A stretch of DNA of 64,000 nucleotides from an uncultured Clostridia bacterium (GCA_934122155.1 CAKOVX010000004.1:38815-102814); one strand, 5' to 3'. Positions 55,381-63,432 are shown, counted from the first letter of the stretch. Notes: generated from the sequence alone by a model not told the origin. A program made the numbers and translations.

Positions 55381-56385
55381 ATGCCAAGAAAAGTTAAGAA
55401 ACAAACAAAGACAGATAATAATACATTTGATTTAAACAATGAGATAATTATTGGAATCAAAACTTTACCTGAAACAGAATCAAAAGGAAAAAAAAATAAA
55501 ACAAAGACTAAAAAAAAGCTAGTAAAAAAAACAAGTAAGGCAAAAAAACAAGACGAATTTGAACTAAAACTTGGAATTGAAGATGATGAAATAAAGGCAA
55601 AGAGAAAAAAGGCTAAAAAAGTTAACAAAAATAAAAAGAAACCAAACAAAAACAAAAAAGCTATACTAAGGCTAATTAAGTGGACAACCCTGATACTTAT
55701 TTTAGTTGGCGGGGGAACAGCATTGCTATTATCACCAATTTTTAACATAGAAAAAATTGAAATATTAGGCAACCAAAAACTTACAGATGATGAAATTATA
55801 AGTTTATCAAAGATACAACTAAATGAAAATACTTTTAAATTAATAAAAAGCAAAATAACAAAGAATATTAAACAAAATGCATATGTCGAAAATGTAAAAA
55901 TAAATAGAAAACTTCCTAATACAATAGAGATTGAAATAGAAGAAAGAACACCTACATATATGATTACATTTGCAAATGCATATGCGTACATAAATAATCA
56001 GGGATATTTTTTAGAGGTTTCAAAAGAAAAGCTAAATATTCCAATATTAAATGGATACTCAACACCAGAAGAAGAAATACATGAGGGAAATAGGCTGTGT
56101 GTCGCTGATTTGTACAAATTAGACAGTGTATTACAGATAATGAATACAGCAGAAAGTAATGGCATTGCCGAGTTAGTAACTAAAATAAATATAACTGATA
56201 AACAAGACTATGTGTTAGAGTTAGAAAAAGAAAAGAAGACGGTACATATTGGAGATACAGCGAACTTAAGTACAAAAATGTTATACATCAAAAGTATATT
56301 AGAACAAAATAAAAACACAGAGGGGGAAATTCTAGTTAATACTGACCTAAATAATAAAGGAGCTATATTTAGAAAGAAGGTATAA
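55381..56385 (+). CDS. divIB: cell division protein DivIB/FtsQ
   Basis: Bitopic divisome protein of 334 residues. Very long Lys-rich cytoplasmic N terminus (about 95 residues), span at about 98-118, POTRA domain (IFNIEKIEILGNQKLTDDEIISLS), then the beta domain with LPNTIEIEIEERTP and YINNQGYFLE. It links FtsL/DivIC and the septal PBP. ATG after AAGGTGGAGAAAGG. A DUF881 gene begins five bases after it. Confidence 0.92.
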   Translation: MPRKVKKQTKTDNNTFDLNNEIIIGIKTLPETESKGKKNKTKTKKKLVKKTSKAKKQDEFELKLGIEDDEIKAKRKKAKKVNKNKKKPNKNKKAILRLIKWTTLILILVGGGTALLLSPIFNIEKIEILGNQKLTDDEIISLSKIQLNENTFKLIKSKITKNIKQNAYVENVKINRKLPNTIEIEIEERTPTYMITFANAYAYINNQGYFLEVSKEKLNIPILNGYSTPEEEIHEGNRLCVADLYKLDSVLQIMNTAESNGIAELVTKINITDKQDYVLELEKEKKTVHIGDTANLSTKMLYIKSILEQNKNTEGEILVNTDLNNKGAIFRKKV

Positions 56386-56390
56386 TAAAA

Positions 56391-57119
56391 ATGAATAAAA
56401 AACAAATAGCTATTACCTTAGGAACAATGTGCCTTATATTAACTACGGCCATATGCGTTCAATTAAAAACTATCGAGAATACAACAACAACAATTTCTCA
56501 GTCTCTTAAAGAAAATGGCTTGAGAGATGAGGTTTTAAAATGGAAAGAAAAATATGATAATACATATGAAGAACTTACACAATCAAATAAAAATTTAGAG
56601 GAAATAAGAAAAAATGCAACTCAAAATGACTCTAAATCATTGGCGAAGCAAGAAGAAATAAAAAAGAATAGTATGCTAATGGGAACTAATGAAGTAAGGG
56701 GAGAAGGCTTACAAATTAAATTAGCAGATAACAATACAGGAATTTTGAAAAACGGAAATGAGGCCTTAGACCTAAGTTCACAAGTGGTTCACTATGATGA
56801 CTTAATAGAAGTTGTAAATGCACTAAATAATGCAGGAGCAGAAGCCATATCAATAAATGGGCAAAGAATAGTTCAAACAACAGCGATAACATGTGAAGGC
56901 AATGTAATAAAAATAAATGGACAAAAAGTTAGTTCTCCGTTTGTTATAAAAGCAATAGGCTCACAAGGACTATTATATGGTTCAATGACAATGATAGGAG
57001 GATACCTATATATATTAGACGAAGCAGGAGTTATAGTAGAAACTACTCAACTAGATAATTTAACAGTTGAAAAATATACAGGAGTTATTACATATAAGTA
57101 TATTAAAAATGAGAAATAG
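56391..57119 (+). CDS. DUF881 protein (YlxW/YlxX-like), first copy
   Basis: 242 residues: N-terminal span (about 7-24), coiled coil (about 40-85), DUF881 domain with GTNEVRGEGLQIKL, LIEVVNALNNAGAEAISINGQRIV and SPFVIKAIG. Function unknown; in Bacillus ylxW and ylxX occupy the same place between divIB and sbp-ftsA. Expression with the division genes suggests an envelope or division role. Confidence 0.9.
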   Translation: MNKKQIAITLGTMCLILTTAICVQLKTIENTTTTISQSLKENGLRDEVLKWKEKYDNTYEELTQSNKNLEEIRKNATQNDSKSLAKQEEIKKNSMLMGTNEVRGEGLQIKLADNNTGILKNGNEALDLSSQVVHYDDLIEVVNALNNAGAEAISINGQRIVQTTAITCEGNVIKINGQKVSSPFVIKAIGSQGLLYGSMTMIGGYLYILDEAGVIVETTQLDNLTVEKYTGVITYKYIKNEK

Positions 57120-57133
57120 AGGTGAAATAGTAC

Positions 57134-57847
57134 TTGAACAATGAAATAAAAAACAAGGTAATAATGACGATTATTATTTGTGGAGTGTGCTTGATTTTGT
57201 TCGCAGTAATGTTTATGCAATTTAGAACTGTTGAAGAGACAGATATTACAGCAATTGAAAATATGAGAGAGGCAGAACTAAGAACAGCAATTTCAGAGTG
57301 GAAGAGTAAGTATGAAGAGACTTTAAAACAATTAGATGCAAGTCAAAAATCAATTCAAGAATATCAAGAAAAGATAGAAAAAAATGAAGAGGCATCAGAA
57401 CTTGTTGATAAGGATTTAAAAGAATCAAACACTATATTAGGAAAAACAGATGTGTATGGAGAAGGAGTAATAGTAACACTATCAGGAAGCGAAGAAAGAG
57501 AAATAAAATACAGGGATTTATTAGAATTAGTAAATGAGCTACGATATGCGGGAGCAGAAGCAATATCTATAAATGATGTACGTATATTAAGCTTTACTGA
57601 AATTACTCAACCAGATGGAGTTTTAATGATAGTAAATGGACAAAGAATAACAGAACCATATGTTGTAAAAGCAATAGGAAATCAAACTTATTTGTCAAGT
57701 ACATTAAATTTAAAAGACAGCGGATATATTGATAAGGCAAAAGCTGTTGGATTAAATGTAAAGCTAGAAACTGGAAAAAATATAAAAATTTCAAAATATA
57801 GCGGAGAAATAGAAATAAAGTATATGAAAGAAGGTGCACAAGAATAA
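57134..57847 (+). CDS. DUF881 protein (YlxW/YlxX-like), second copy
   Basis: 237 residues with the same plan as the preceding gene: span (about 12-28), coiled coil (about 40-90), DUF881 with GKTDVYGEGVIVTLSG, LVNELRYAGAEAISINDVRI and EPYVVKAIGNQ. The TTG start is placed by AGAGGTG eight bases upstream. The two copies are clearly diverged paralogues. Its TAA overlaps the ATG of sbp by one base. Confidence 0.9.
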   Translation: MNNEIKNKVIMTIIICGVCLILFAVMFMQFRTVEETDITAIENMREAELRTAISEWKSKYEETLKQLDASQKSIQEYQEKIEKNEEASELVDKDLKESNTILGKTDVYGEGVIVTLSGSEEREIKYRDLLELVNELRYAGAEAISINDVRILSFTEITQPDGVLMIVNGQRITEPYVVKAIGNQTYLSSTLNLKDSGYIDKAKAVGLNVKLETGKNIKISKYSGEIEIKYMKEGAQE

Positions 57848-58215
57848 TGATTTTTATTGCGATTGTGGTTGGATGTATACTTGGAGCAATTATAGGAATA
57901 TATGCTCCGATGGTACCATATACATATTCAGGCTATTTAGCTATTGCTATTATAGCTGCATTAGATTCTGTATTTGGAGGGATTGCATCAACACTAAAGA
58001 AAAATTTTGATCTAAAGGTATTTGTTACAGGATTTTTTGGAAATGCTATTTTATCTATATTACTTACTTACCTTGGACAAAAACTTAATGTGGATATATA
58101 TTTGGCAGCAATAGTAGTGTTTGTAGGAAGAATGTTTAATAATTTAGCAATAATTAGAAGGTATTATTTGGAAAAATGGGACAAAAAAACGACGCAAAAA
58201 AACAATATTTCATAA
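57847..58215 (+). CDS. sbp: small basic protein Sbp (DUF1290)
   Basis: 122 residues with about three membrane spans; GCILGAIIGIYAPMVPYTYSGYLAIAIIAALDSVFGGI is the family core (seen in parts), followed by LTYLGQKLNVDIYLAAIVVFVGRMFNNLAIIRRYYL. Role unknown; the position before ftsA is conserved in Firmicutes. Translationally coupled to the DUF881 gene. Confidence 0.9.
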   Translation: MIFIAIVVGCILGAIIGIYAPMVPYTYSGYLAIAIIAALDSVFGGIASTLKKNFDLKVFVTGFFGNAILSILLTYLGQKLNVDIYLAAIVVFVGRMFNNLAIIRRYYLEKWDKKTTQKNNIS

Positions 58216-58248
58216 TTATTACAAATTTATTACAAATTTATTACGAAT
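58216..58248 (+). repeat. three tandem 11-base repeats upstream of ftsA
   Basis: TTATTACAAAT, TTATTACAAAT, TTATTACGAAT, end to end, finishing three bases before the ftsA -35 box. One helical turn per unit, so a protein could bind all three on one face. Candidate operator of ftsAZ. Confidence 0.75.
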
Positions 58249-58251
58249 CTA

Positions 58252-58280
58252 TTGACTTTTTTGTAAAAATGTAATATTCT
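58252..58280 (+). promoter_or_regulatory. promoter of ftsA-ftsZ
   Basis: TTGACT, 17-base spacer, TATTCT, about 64 bases before the ftsA start. Confidence 0.7.
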
Positions 58281-58343
58281 TTAGACATTAAAAACAGATG
58301 ACAAACAATTTAAAATAGAGAAACAAAATTGGAGGAATGGACC

Positions 58344-59573
58344 TTGGCAATTGGAGATATAATTGTTGGAATCGACATAGGAACTTCAAAGGTAAGCTTA
58401 GTAATTGGAGAAGTTAACAATTTTAACCAAATCGAAGTCATTTGTACGACTACTCATAAATGTAATGGAATAAGAAAAGGAAAAATAATAGACGAAAATG
58501 AAATAGCAAGTTCTATACATTGCTTAATTAAAGAAGCAGAGGCAGAAGCGGAAATAAAAATAAATTCAGCATATGTTACTATACCAGGAAAATATATAAC
58601 AATAGTTCAAAACAGTGTAGTAAAAGAAGCTAAGGATAAATATGCTGGTATTTCTGCTAAAGATGTTATTTCAAGTATAATGCAAGCAAAAGATATTGAT
58701 ATACCAGAAGGAAAACAAATTATTGATATAATAGAAAATCAATTTATATTAGAAAATGGTAAAGTAGTTTCAGATCCAGTGGGCAATTTAAGTGGAAGTT
58801 TTACCTTAAAGGCAGAAGTATTGCTAGCTGATAAAGAATATATGAAGCAAATTGCATCTATATTTAGAAAAGTAGACTTAGATATAGATGGACTAGTACC
58901 AACAACATTAGCTCAAAGAGTATTAGCACTAGATGCTAATGAACTTAATGACAATGTAATGCTGCTAGATATTGGAGCAGGAAACACTGAAATAGGTGTA
59001 TTTGAAGGCTCAAGTTTTGTCTATACCAATACAATACCATTAGGTGGAGATAATATTACAAATGATATTTCACTAGTTTTAAATATTAGTGAAGAAGAAG
59101 CAGAAAAATTAAAGAAACAATATGGACTAGCATTAAAATCATTTATAGATAATGATAATGAACTTCTACTTACTACTTGTAGAGATGAAAACAATAAAAA
59201 AGTAATAAAAAGTTCACAATTAATTGAAATTATGGAAGCAAGAATAGAAGAAATTTTTGCACTAGTTAATAAAGACATCACTGCTCATGGAATAAAATCA
59301 AAAATAAATAATGTTATATTGACAGGACAGGGAATTACAAATATTAGCAAAAGTGATGTTGCAGGAAAAATTACATTAAATATTCCAGTTAAAATAGCAA
59401 CAGGAAGACTAATTAGTGTAGTAAGACCGGAATATAGAACAGCATATGCATTGGTAAGATATGTGGCATCAAGGCCATTCGCTAAAACAGTAGGAAGCAG
59501 TATAGATACTAATTCAAATGAAAGCATATTAAAAAACATTGTAGAAAAAATTAAAGAGTTCTTTTATTCATAG
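58344..59573 (+). CDS. ftsA: cell division protein FtsA
   Basis: Actin-like membrane anchor of FtsZ, 409 residues. TTG 58344 is eight bases after GGAGG; longer readings would start inside that site. Phosphate 1 motif VGIDIGTSKVSLVIGEV, 1C domain (SAYVTIPGKYI), phosphate 2 LLDIGAGNTEIGVF, adenosine motif VILTGQGITNI, and the C-terminal amphipathic helix ILKNIVEKIKEFFYS for the membrane. Confidence 0.95.
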   Translation: MAIGDIIVGIDIGTSKVSLVIGEVNNFNQIEVICTTTHKCNGIRKGKIIDENEIASSIHCLIKEAEAEAEIKINSAYVTIPGKYITIVQNSVVKEAKDKYAGISAKDVISSIMQAKDIDIPEGKQIIDIIENQFILENGKVVSDPVGNLSGSFTLKAEVLLADKEYMKQIASIFRKVDLDIDGLVPTTLAQRVLALDANELNDNVMLLDIGAGNTEIGVFEGSSFVYTNTIPLGGDNITNDISLVLNISEEEAEKLKKQYGLALKSFIDNDNELLLTTCRDENNKKVIKSSQLIEIMEARIEEIFALVNKDITAHGIKSKINNVILTGQGITNISKSDVAGKITLNIPVKIATGRLISVVRPEYRTAYALVRYVASRPFAKTVGSSIDTNSNESILKNIVEKIKEFFYS

Positions 59574-59624
59574 GTTTTAATTTTAAATATTATATTAAGG
59601 TAAAAAATAGGAGGAATGAACAAT

Positions 59625-60737
59625 ATGTTAATGGATAACAATAGTGATGAAAACACCATGCTAGATGGTACAGCTACTATTAAAGTAATAGGTGTAGGTG
59701 GAGCAGGAAACAATGCTGTTAATAGAATGGTTGAATCTGGAATAAGAAATGTAGAATTTATTGCAGTGAACACAGATAGACAAGCCTTATTATTATCAAA
59801 AGCAGCATCTAAAATACAAATTGGAGAAAAAATCACTAGAGGATTAGGAGCAGGAGCTAACCCAGATATTGGGGCACAAGCTGCTGAAGAAAGTAAAACA
59901 GAAATAGCTGAAGCATTACGCGGAGCTGATATGGTATTTGTAACAGCTGGAATGGGTGGAGGAACAGGTACTGGAGCAGCACCGATAGTTGCAGCAGCTG
60001 CAAAAGAAATGGGAATTCTAACAATAGGTGTAGTAACAAAACCATTCACATTTGAAGGAAAGAAAAGATTATCACAAGCAGAACGTGGAATTGAAAGCCT
60101 AAAAGGAAAAGTTGATACTTTAGTAGTAATTCCAAATGATAAATTACTACAAGTAATTGATAGAAAAACTTCAATAGTAGAAGCGTTTAAAATGGCTGAC
60201 GATGTATTAAGACAAGGTGTACAAGGTATATCAGACTTAATAGCAATACCAGGATTAGTTAACCTAGATTTTGCTGATGTAAAAACTATAATGCTAAATA
60301 CAGGAATGGCACATATGGGTATTGGCAGAGCATCTGGAGAAAACAGAGCAGAAGATGCAGCAAAACAAGCAGTTCAAAGTCCACTACTAGAAACTTCAAT
60401 TGAAGGAGCAAGAGGTGTAATTATTAATATTACTGGTGGAAGCAACTTGGGATTACATGAGGTAAACACAGCAGCTGAATTAATACAAAGAAGCGTAGAT
60501 CCAGAAGCAAATATTATATTTGGAGCAGTTATAGATGAAAGCTTAGATGAAGATATAGTTATTACTGTTATTGCAACTGGATTTGAAAAAGAAGAAGGAC
60601 CATTATCTAATACATTAGCAGTAGGAGACATTATAGATAGAGCATGGGACAAAAAATTAAATTCTATTCCAACAACAACAGATAGTTCAAATTCTCAAGA
60701 AAACTTAGAAATACCAACATTTTTAAGAAGAAAATAA
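59625..60737 (+). CDS. ftsZ: cell division protein FtsZ
   Basis: Tubulin-like GTPase forming the Z ring. ATG 59625 sits ten bases after AGGAGG; the ATG at 59616 is too close. Motifs IKVIGVGGAGNNAVNRM, AVNTDRQAL, GAGANPDIG, GGGTGTGAAP (tubulin signature), NLDFADVKTIM with catalytic Asp. The C-terminal peptide NLEIPTFLRRK binds FtsA and others. The linker is short. Ends in a strong terminator. Confidence 0.98.
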   Translation: MLMDNNSDENTMLDGTATIKVIGVGGAGNNAVNRMVESGIRNVEFIAVNTDRQALLLSKAASKIQIGEKITRGLGAGANPDIGAQAAEESKTEIAEALRGADMVFVTAGMGGGTGTGAAPIVAAAAKEMGILTIGVVTKPFTFEGKKRLSQAERGIESLKGKVDTLVVIPNDKLLQVIDRKTSIVEAFKMADDVLRQGVQGISDLIAIPGLVNLDFADVKTIMLNTGMAHMGIGRASGENRAEDAAKQAVQSPLLETSIEGARGVIINITGGSNLGLHEVNTAAELIQRSVDPEANIIFGAVIDESLDEDIVITVIATGFEKEEGPLSNTLAVGDIIDRAWDKKLNSIPTTTDSSNSQENLEIPTFLRRK

Positions 60738-60751
60738 AAATAAAACTAACA

Positions 60752-60786
60752 AAAAAATGCAAACCTATACAGGTTTGCATTTTTTG
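60752..60786 (+). terminator. terminator of ftsAZ
   Basis: Fifteen-base-pair stem ATGCAAACCT with AGGTTTGCAT (core), loop ATAC, and T-run. Confidence 0.93.
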
Positions 60787-60802
60787 TAGAATATTTCTTT
60801 TT

Positions 60803-60849
60803 TTCGGCAACACAAAATGACATACTTTTTAAATAGATGGTAGTATAAT
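60803..60849 (+). promoter_or_regulatory. putative Spo0A-dependent promoter of spoIIGA-sigE
   Basis: TTCGGCA (60803-60809) is a 0A box in reverse (TGCCGAA, consensus TGNCGAA). ATGACA (60817-60822) and TATAAT (60844-60849) are separated by 21 bases, like the long-spaced spoIIG promoter of Bacillus that needs Spo0A-P. Confidence 0.6.
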
Positions 60850-60882
60850 TTATTTCAAATAAAAATAAAAAAGGAAACTTAA

Positions 60883-61807
60883 ATGACAATATACTTGGAT
60901 GTTGTACTTTTGGAAAATTTATGTATGAACTATATAATTTTATTTGCCACTGGATATATTATGAAAGTAAAAACAAAACAATGGAGATTAATAGTAGCTG
61001 CAACAATTCGGAGGAGTTTACGCAGTTGTTGCATACTTAAATATTTTACCAATATATTCAAGTTTGATAATGAAAGTAATACTTTCTATTATTATGGTAG
61101 ACATTGCACTTGGACCAAAAGAGATTAAAAGATTATTAAAACAACTTGTAATATTTTACTTAAGCTCCTTTGCTTTTGGTGGGTGCGCATTTGCATTGCT
61201 ATACTTTATTAAACCACAGGATGTTTTAATAAAAAATGGAGTATACATAGGAACATATCCTATAAAAATAGCACTTTTGGGGGGAATAGTAGGTTTTATA
61301 ATTATACAAACAGCATTTAAAATAGTTAAAACAAAATTAAAACCAAAAGATATGCTACATAAAATAAAAATTCAACTATTTGAAAAACAAGAAACAATTT
61401 GTGCGTTGTTAGATACAGGAAACTTGCTGAGAGACCCGATTACAAAAACACCTGTAATTATAGTAGAAAAAGCAAAAATGTATAACATATTGCCAAAAGA
61501 GTTACTAGATAATATAGAAGAAATAATAAATGGCAAAACCATTGATTTTAACGATAAAGAAGATGAAAAATATTTAAGCAAAATGAAAATAATACCATTT
61601 TCATCTATTGGAAAAACAAATGGAATGATGCTCGGTATAAGAGCAAATAAAGTCACAATCGAGATGGATGAAAATGAAAAAGAAATAGAAAATGTGATAA
61701 TAGGGATTTCTTTACAAAAAATAGGCCAAAATTATTCTGCTATATTTGGTTTAGATTTATTTGAGAAAGGAGAAAGAAATGAATTTACTACAAATATTAA
61801 GAAATAG
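60883..61807 (+). CDS. spoIIGA: sigma-E processing protease SpoIIGA, read through a +1 shift at CGG
   Basis: Membrane aspartic protease that activates pro-sigma-E. Segments 60883-61008 and 61010-61807 give 307 residues, the family length. MTIYLDVVLLENLCMNYIIL opens the five-span membrane domain (about 1-145); the joint ATIGGVYAVVAYL lies in span 2. The protease domain has ALLDTGN with catalytic Asp177, LRDPITKTPVIIVE, IPFSSIGKTNGMMLGI and YSAIFGLDLF. Unshifted reading gives 81 residues with no protease. The 3' end overlaps sigE by 29 bases, so sigE translation is probably coupled. Confidence 0.88.
61009..61011 (+). other. CGG recoding site 5 (spoIIGA, +1)
   Basis: Context ACA AUU CGG AGG AGU. 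Skipping C61009 gives GGA GGA (Gly43-Gly44) and the conserved membrane segment. Unshifted reading stops at 61128. Confidence 0.85.
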
Positions 61808-62511
61808 TGTTAATACTTTATATGTAAAGTATATTGGAAATGACAAAGAAGAAAATCTACCAATTTATTATATAGGAGGAAGTCAGACATTACCACCACC
61901 ACTAACTGGAGACGAAGAAACAAAAATATTAGAAAGTTTAGCAAAAGGAGATGAAAGCGTTAGGCAAATTTTAGTTGAAAGAAACTTGAGACTGGTAGTA
62001 TATATTGCTAAAAAGTTTGAAAACACGGGAGTAGGAATCGAAGATTTGATTTCTATTGGAACAATTGGATTAATGAAAGCAATTAATACTTTTAACACAG
62101 ACAAGAACATAAAACTGGCAACATATGCATCAAGATGTATAGAAAACGAAATTTTAATGTTTTTAAGAAGAAGTAATAAAATAAAAGGCGAGATTTCAAT
62201 TGATGAACCACTAAATCAAGATGGTGATGGTAATGAACTTTTACTATCAGACATTTTAGGTACAGATCCAGATGTTACATCACGACAAATTGAGGATGAG
62301 GTTGACAAATCATTGCTCAGAGCTTCAATAAAAAAATTAAATAATAGAGAAAGAAACATAATGGAACTTAGATTTGGATTTATAAGTGGAAATGAAAAAA
62401 CGCAAAAAGAGGTTGCAGACATGTTGCGGAATTTCTCAGAGCTATATATCTAGGCTGGAAAAGAAAATTATAAATAAAATGAAAAGAGAAATTATGGATA
62501 AAACTGGTTAG
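61779..62511 (+). CDS. sigE: sporulation sigma factor sigma-E, C terminus restored by +1 shift at CGG
   Basis: Mother-cell sigma factor. Segments 61779-62426 and 62428-62511 give 243 residues. ATG 61779 follows AAAGGAGAAAG. The pro-sequence region (IGGSQTLPPPLTGDEE at about 35-50) precedes region 2 (RNLRLVVYIAKKFE, EDLISIGTIGLMKAI, KLATYASRCIENEILMFLRR), then regions 3 and 4. In the plain frame region 4.2 breaks at ADMLRNFSELYI; skipping C62427 gives ADMLGISQSYISRLEKK, the helix-turn-helix that reads the -35 element. Without the shift the protein could not recognise promoters normally. Confidence 0.9.
62427..62429 (+). other. CGG recoding site 6 (sigE, +1)
   Basis: Context AUG UUG CGG AAU. 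Skipping C62427 gives GGA (Gly217), the turn glycine of the region 4.2 helix-turn-helix. Unshifted reading stops at 62453. Confidence 0.87.
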
Positions 62512-62533
62512 AAGCATTTATAAAAGAATAATT

Positions 62534-62563
62534 GAATAACACTCTCTCTTTTTGGAAATAATC
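62534..62563 (+). promoter_or_regulatory. putative sigma-F/sigma-G promoter of sigG
   Basis: GAATA (62534-62538), 15-base spacer, GGAAATAATC (62554-62563), close to the sigma-F consensus GYATA-N15-GGNRANAMTW. Forespore control of sigG is the known arrangement in Bacillus. Confidence 0.6.
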
Positions 62564-62600
62564 AAAATAACAAATTATTTCTAAGAGGAGTTGTTTAATA

Positions 62601-63371
62601 TTGAATAAAGTTGAAATTGCTGGAGTTAATACTGCAAATTTACCATTACTTTCAACTGAAGAAAAATGTGTTTTAATTAGTAAAATAAAACAAGGAGATG
62701 AAGAAGCAAGAGAAAAGTTTATTCAAGGAAATTTAAGACTAGTGTTAAGCATTATAAAACGATTTTATGGCAAAGGAGAAAACTTAGATGATCTATTTCA
62801 AGTAGGCTGCATTGGATTAATAAAATCAATTGATAACTTTGACACAAGCCAAAATGTACAATTTTCAACATATGCAGTACCAATGATAATAGGAGAAATT
62901 AAAAGATATTTGAGAGATAATAATGCGATTAGAGTTAGCAGATCAATGAGAGACTTAGCCTACAAGGCTTTAGGAATTAAAGAAAGAATATATAAAGAAG
63001 AACATAGAGAGGCAACTATTGAAGAAATATCAAAAGAATTAGAAGCAAATAAAGAAGAAGTTATAATGAGCCTAGATGCTATTCAAGAGCCTATGTCATT
63101 ACAAGAACCTGTGTATAGTGAAAACACCGAAAAAATTTATATAATAGACCAAGTAAGTGATCCTAAAAATACAGATGAACTGTGGACACAAAACCTTGCA
63201 ATTGCAGAATCTATGAAAAAACTTAATTCAAAAGAACAGATGATAATAAATAAAAGATTTTTTGAAGGAAGAACACAAATGGAAGTAGCGAAGGAAATAG
63301 GTATTTCACAAGCACAAGTTTCAAGATTGGAAAGAACAGCAATAAATCACATCAAAAGAATGTATAAATAA
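62601..63371 (+). CDS. sigG: forespore sigma factor sigma-G
   Basis: 256 residues. N terminus MNKVEIAGVNTANLPLL is diagnostic (VEI-GV-T--LP-L, binding anti-sigma factors). Region 2 GNLRLVLSIIKRF, LDDLFQVGCIGLIKSIDNF, YAVPMIIGEIKRYLRDN; region 4 EVAKEIGISQAQVSRLE intact, with GGU-free ATAGGT glycine codon and no CGG. TTG start, placed by AAGAGGAG. Its HTH is a direct comparison for the recoded end of sigE. Confidence 0.97.
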   Translation: MNKVEIAGVNTANLPLLSTEEKCVLISKIKQGDEEAREKFIQGNLRLVLSIIKRFYGKGENLDDLFQVGCIGLIKSIDNFDTSQNVQFSTYAVPMIIGEIKRYLRDNNAIRVSRSMRDLAYKALGIKERIYKEEHREATIEEISKELEANKEEVIMSLDAIQEPMSLQEPVYSENTEKIYIIDQVSDPKNTDELWTQNLAIAESMKKLNSKEQMIINKRFFEGRTQMEVAKEIGISQAQVSRLERTAINHIKRMYK

Positions 63372-63432
63372 AAAATATAAAAGTTCTGGTTTAGAATAAA
63401 AAAGCATATTATATAATGCAAGGAGGAAAACT

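Noticed and set aside
55269..55991. Minus-strand ORF of 240 codons opposite divIB
   Set aside because: Low-complexity Phe/Ser/Leu translation is the mirror of Lys/Glu-rich divIB; no ribosome binding site.
15784..62429. Frame breaks as sequencing or assembly errors
   Set aside because: All six are an extra C exactly at a codon boundary before GG, not in homopolymers, and dozens of other CGG triplets are unaffected. Raw reads would settle it fully.
15667..62511. dusB, ftsW, comEC, spoIIGA and sigE as pseudogenes
   Set aside because: No stops, deletions or other indels; motifs and lengths normal after one-base skips; ftsW is probably essential; sigG and promoters are intact.
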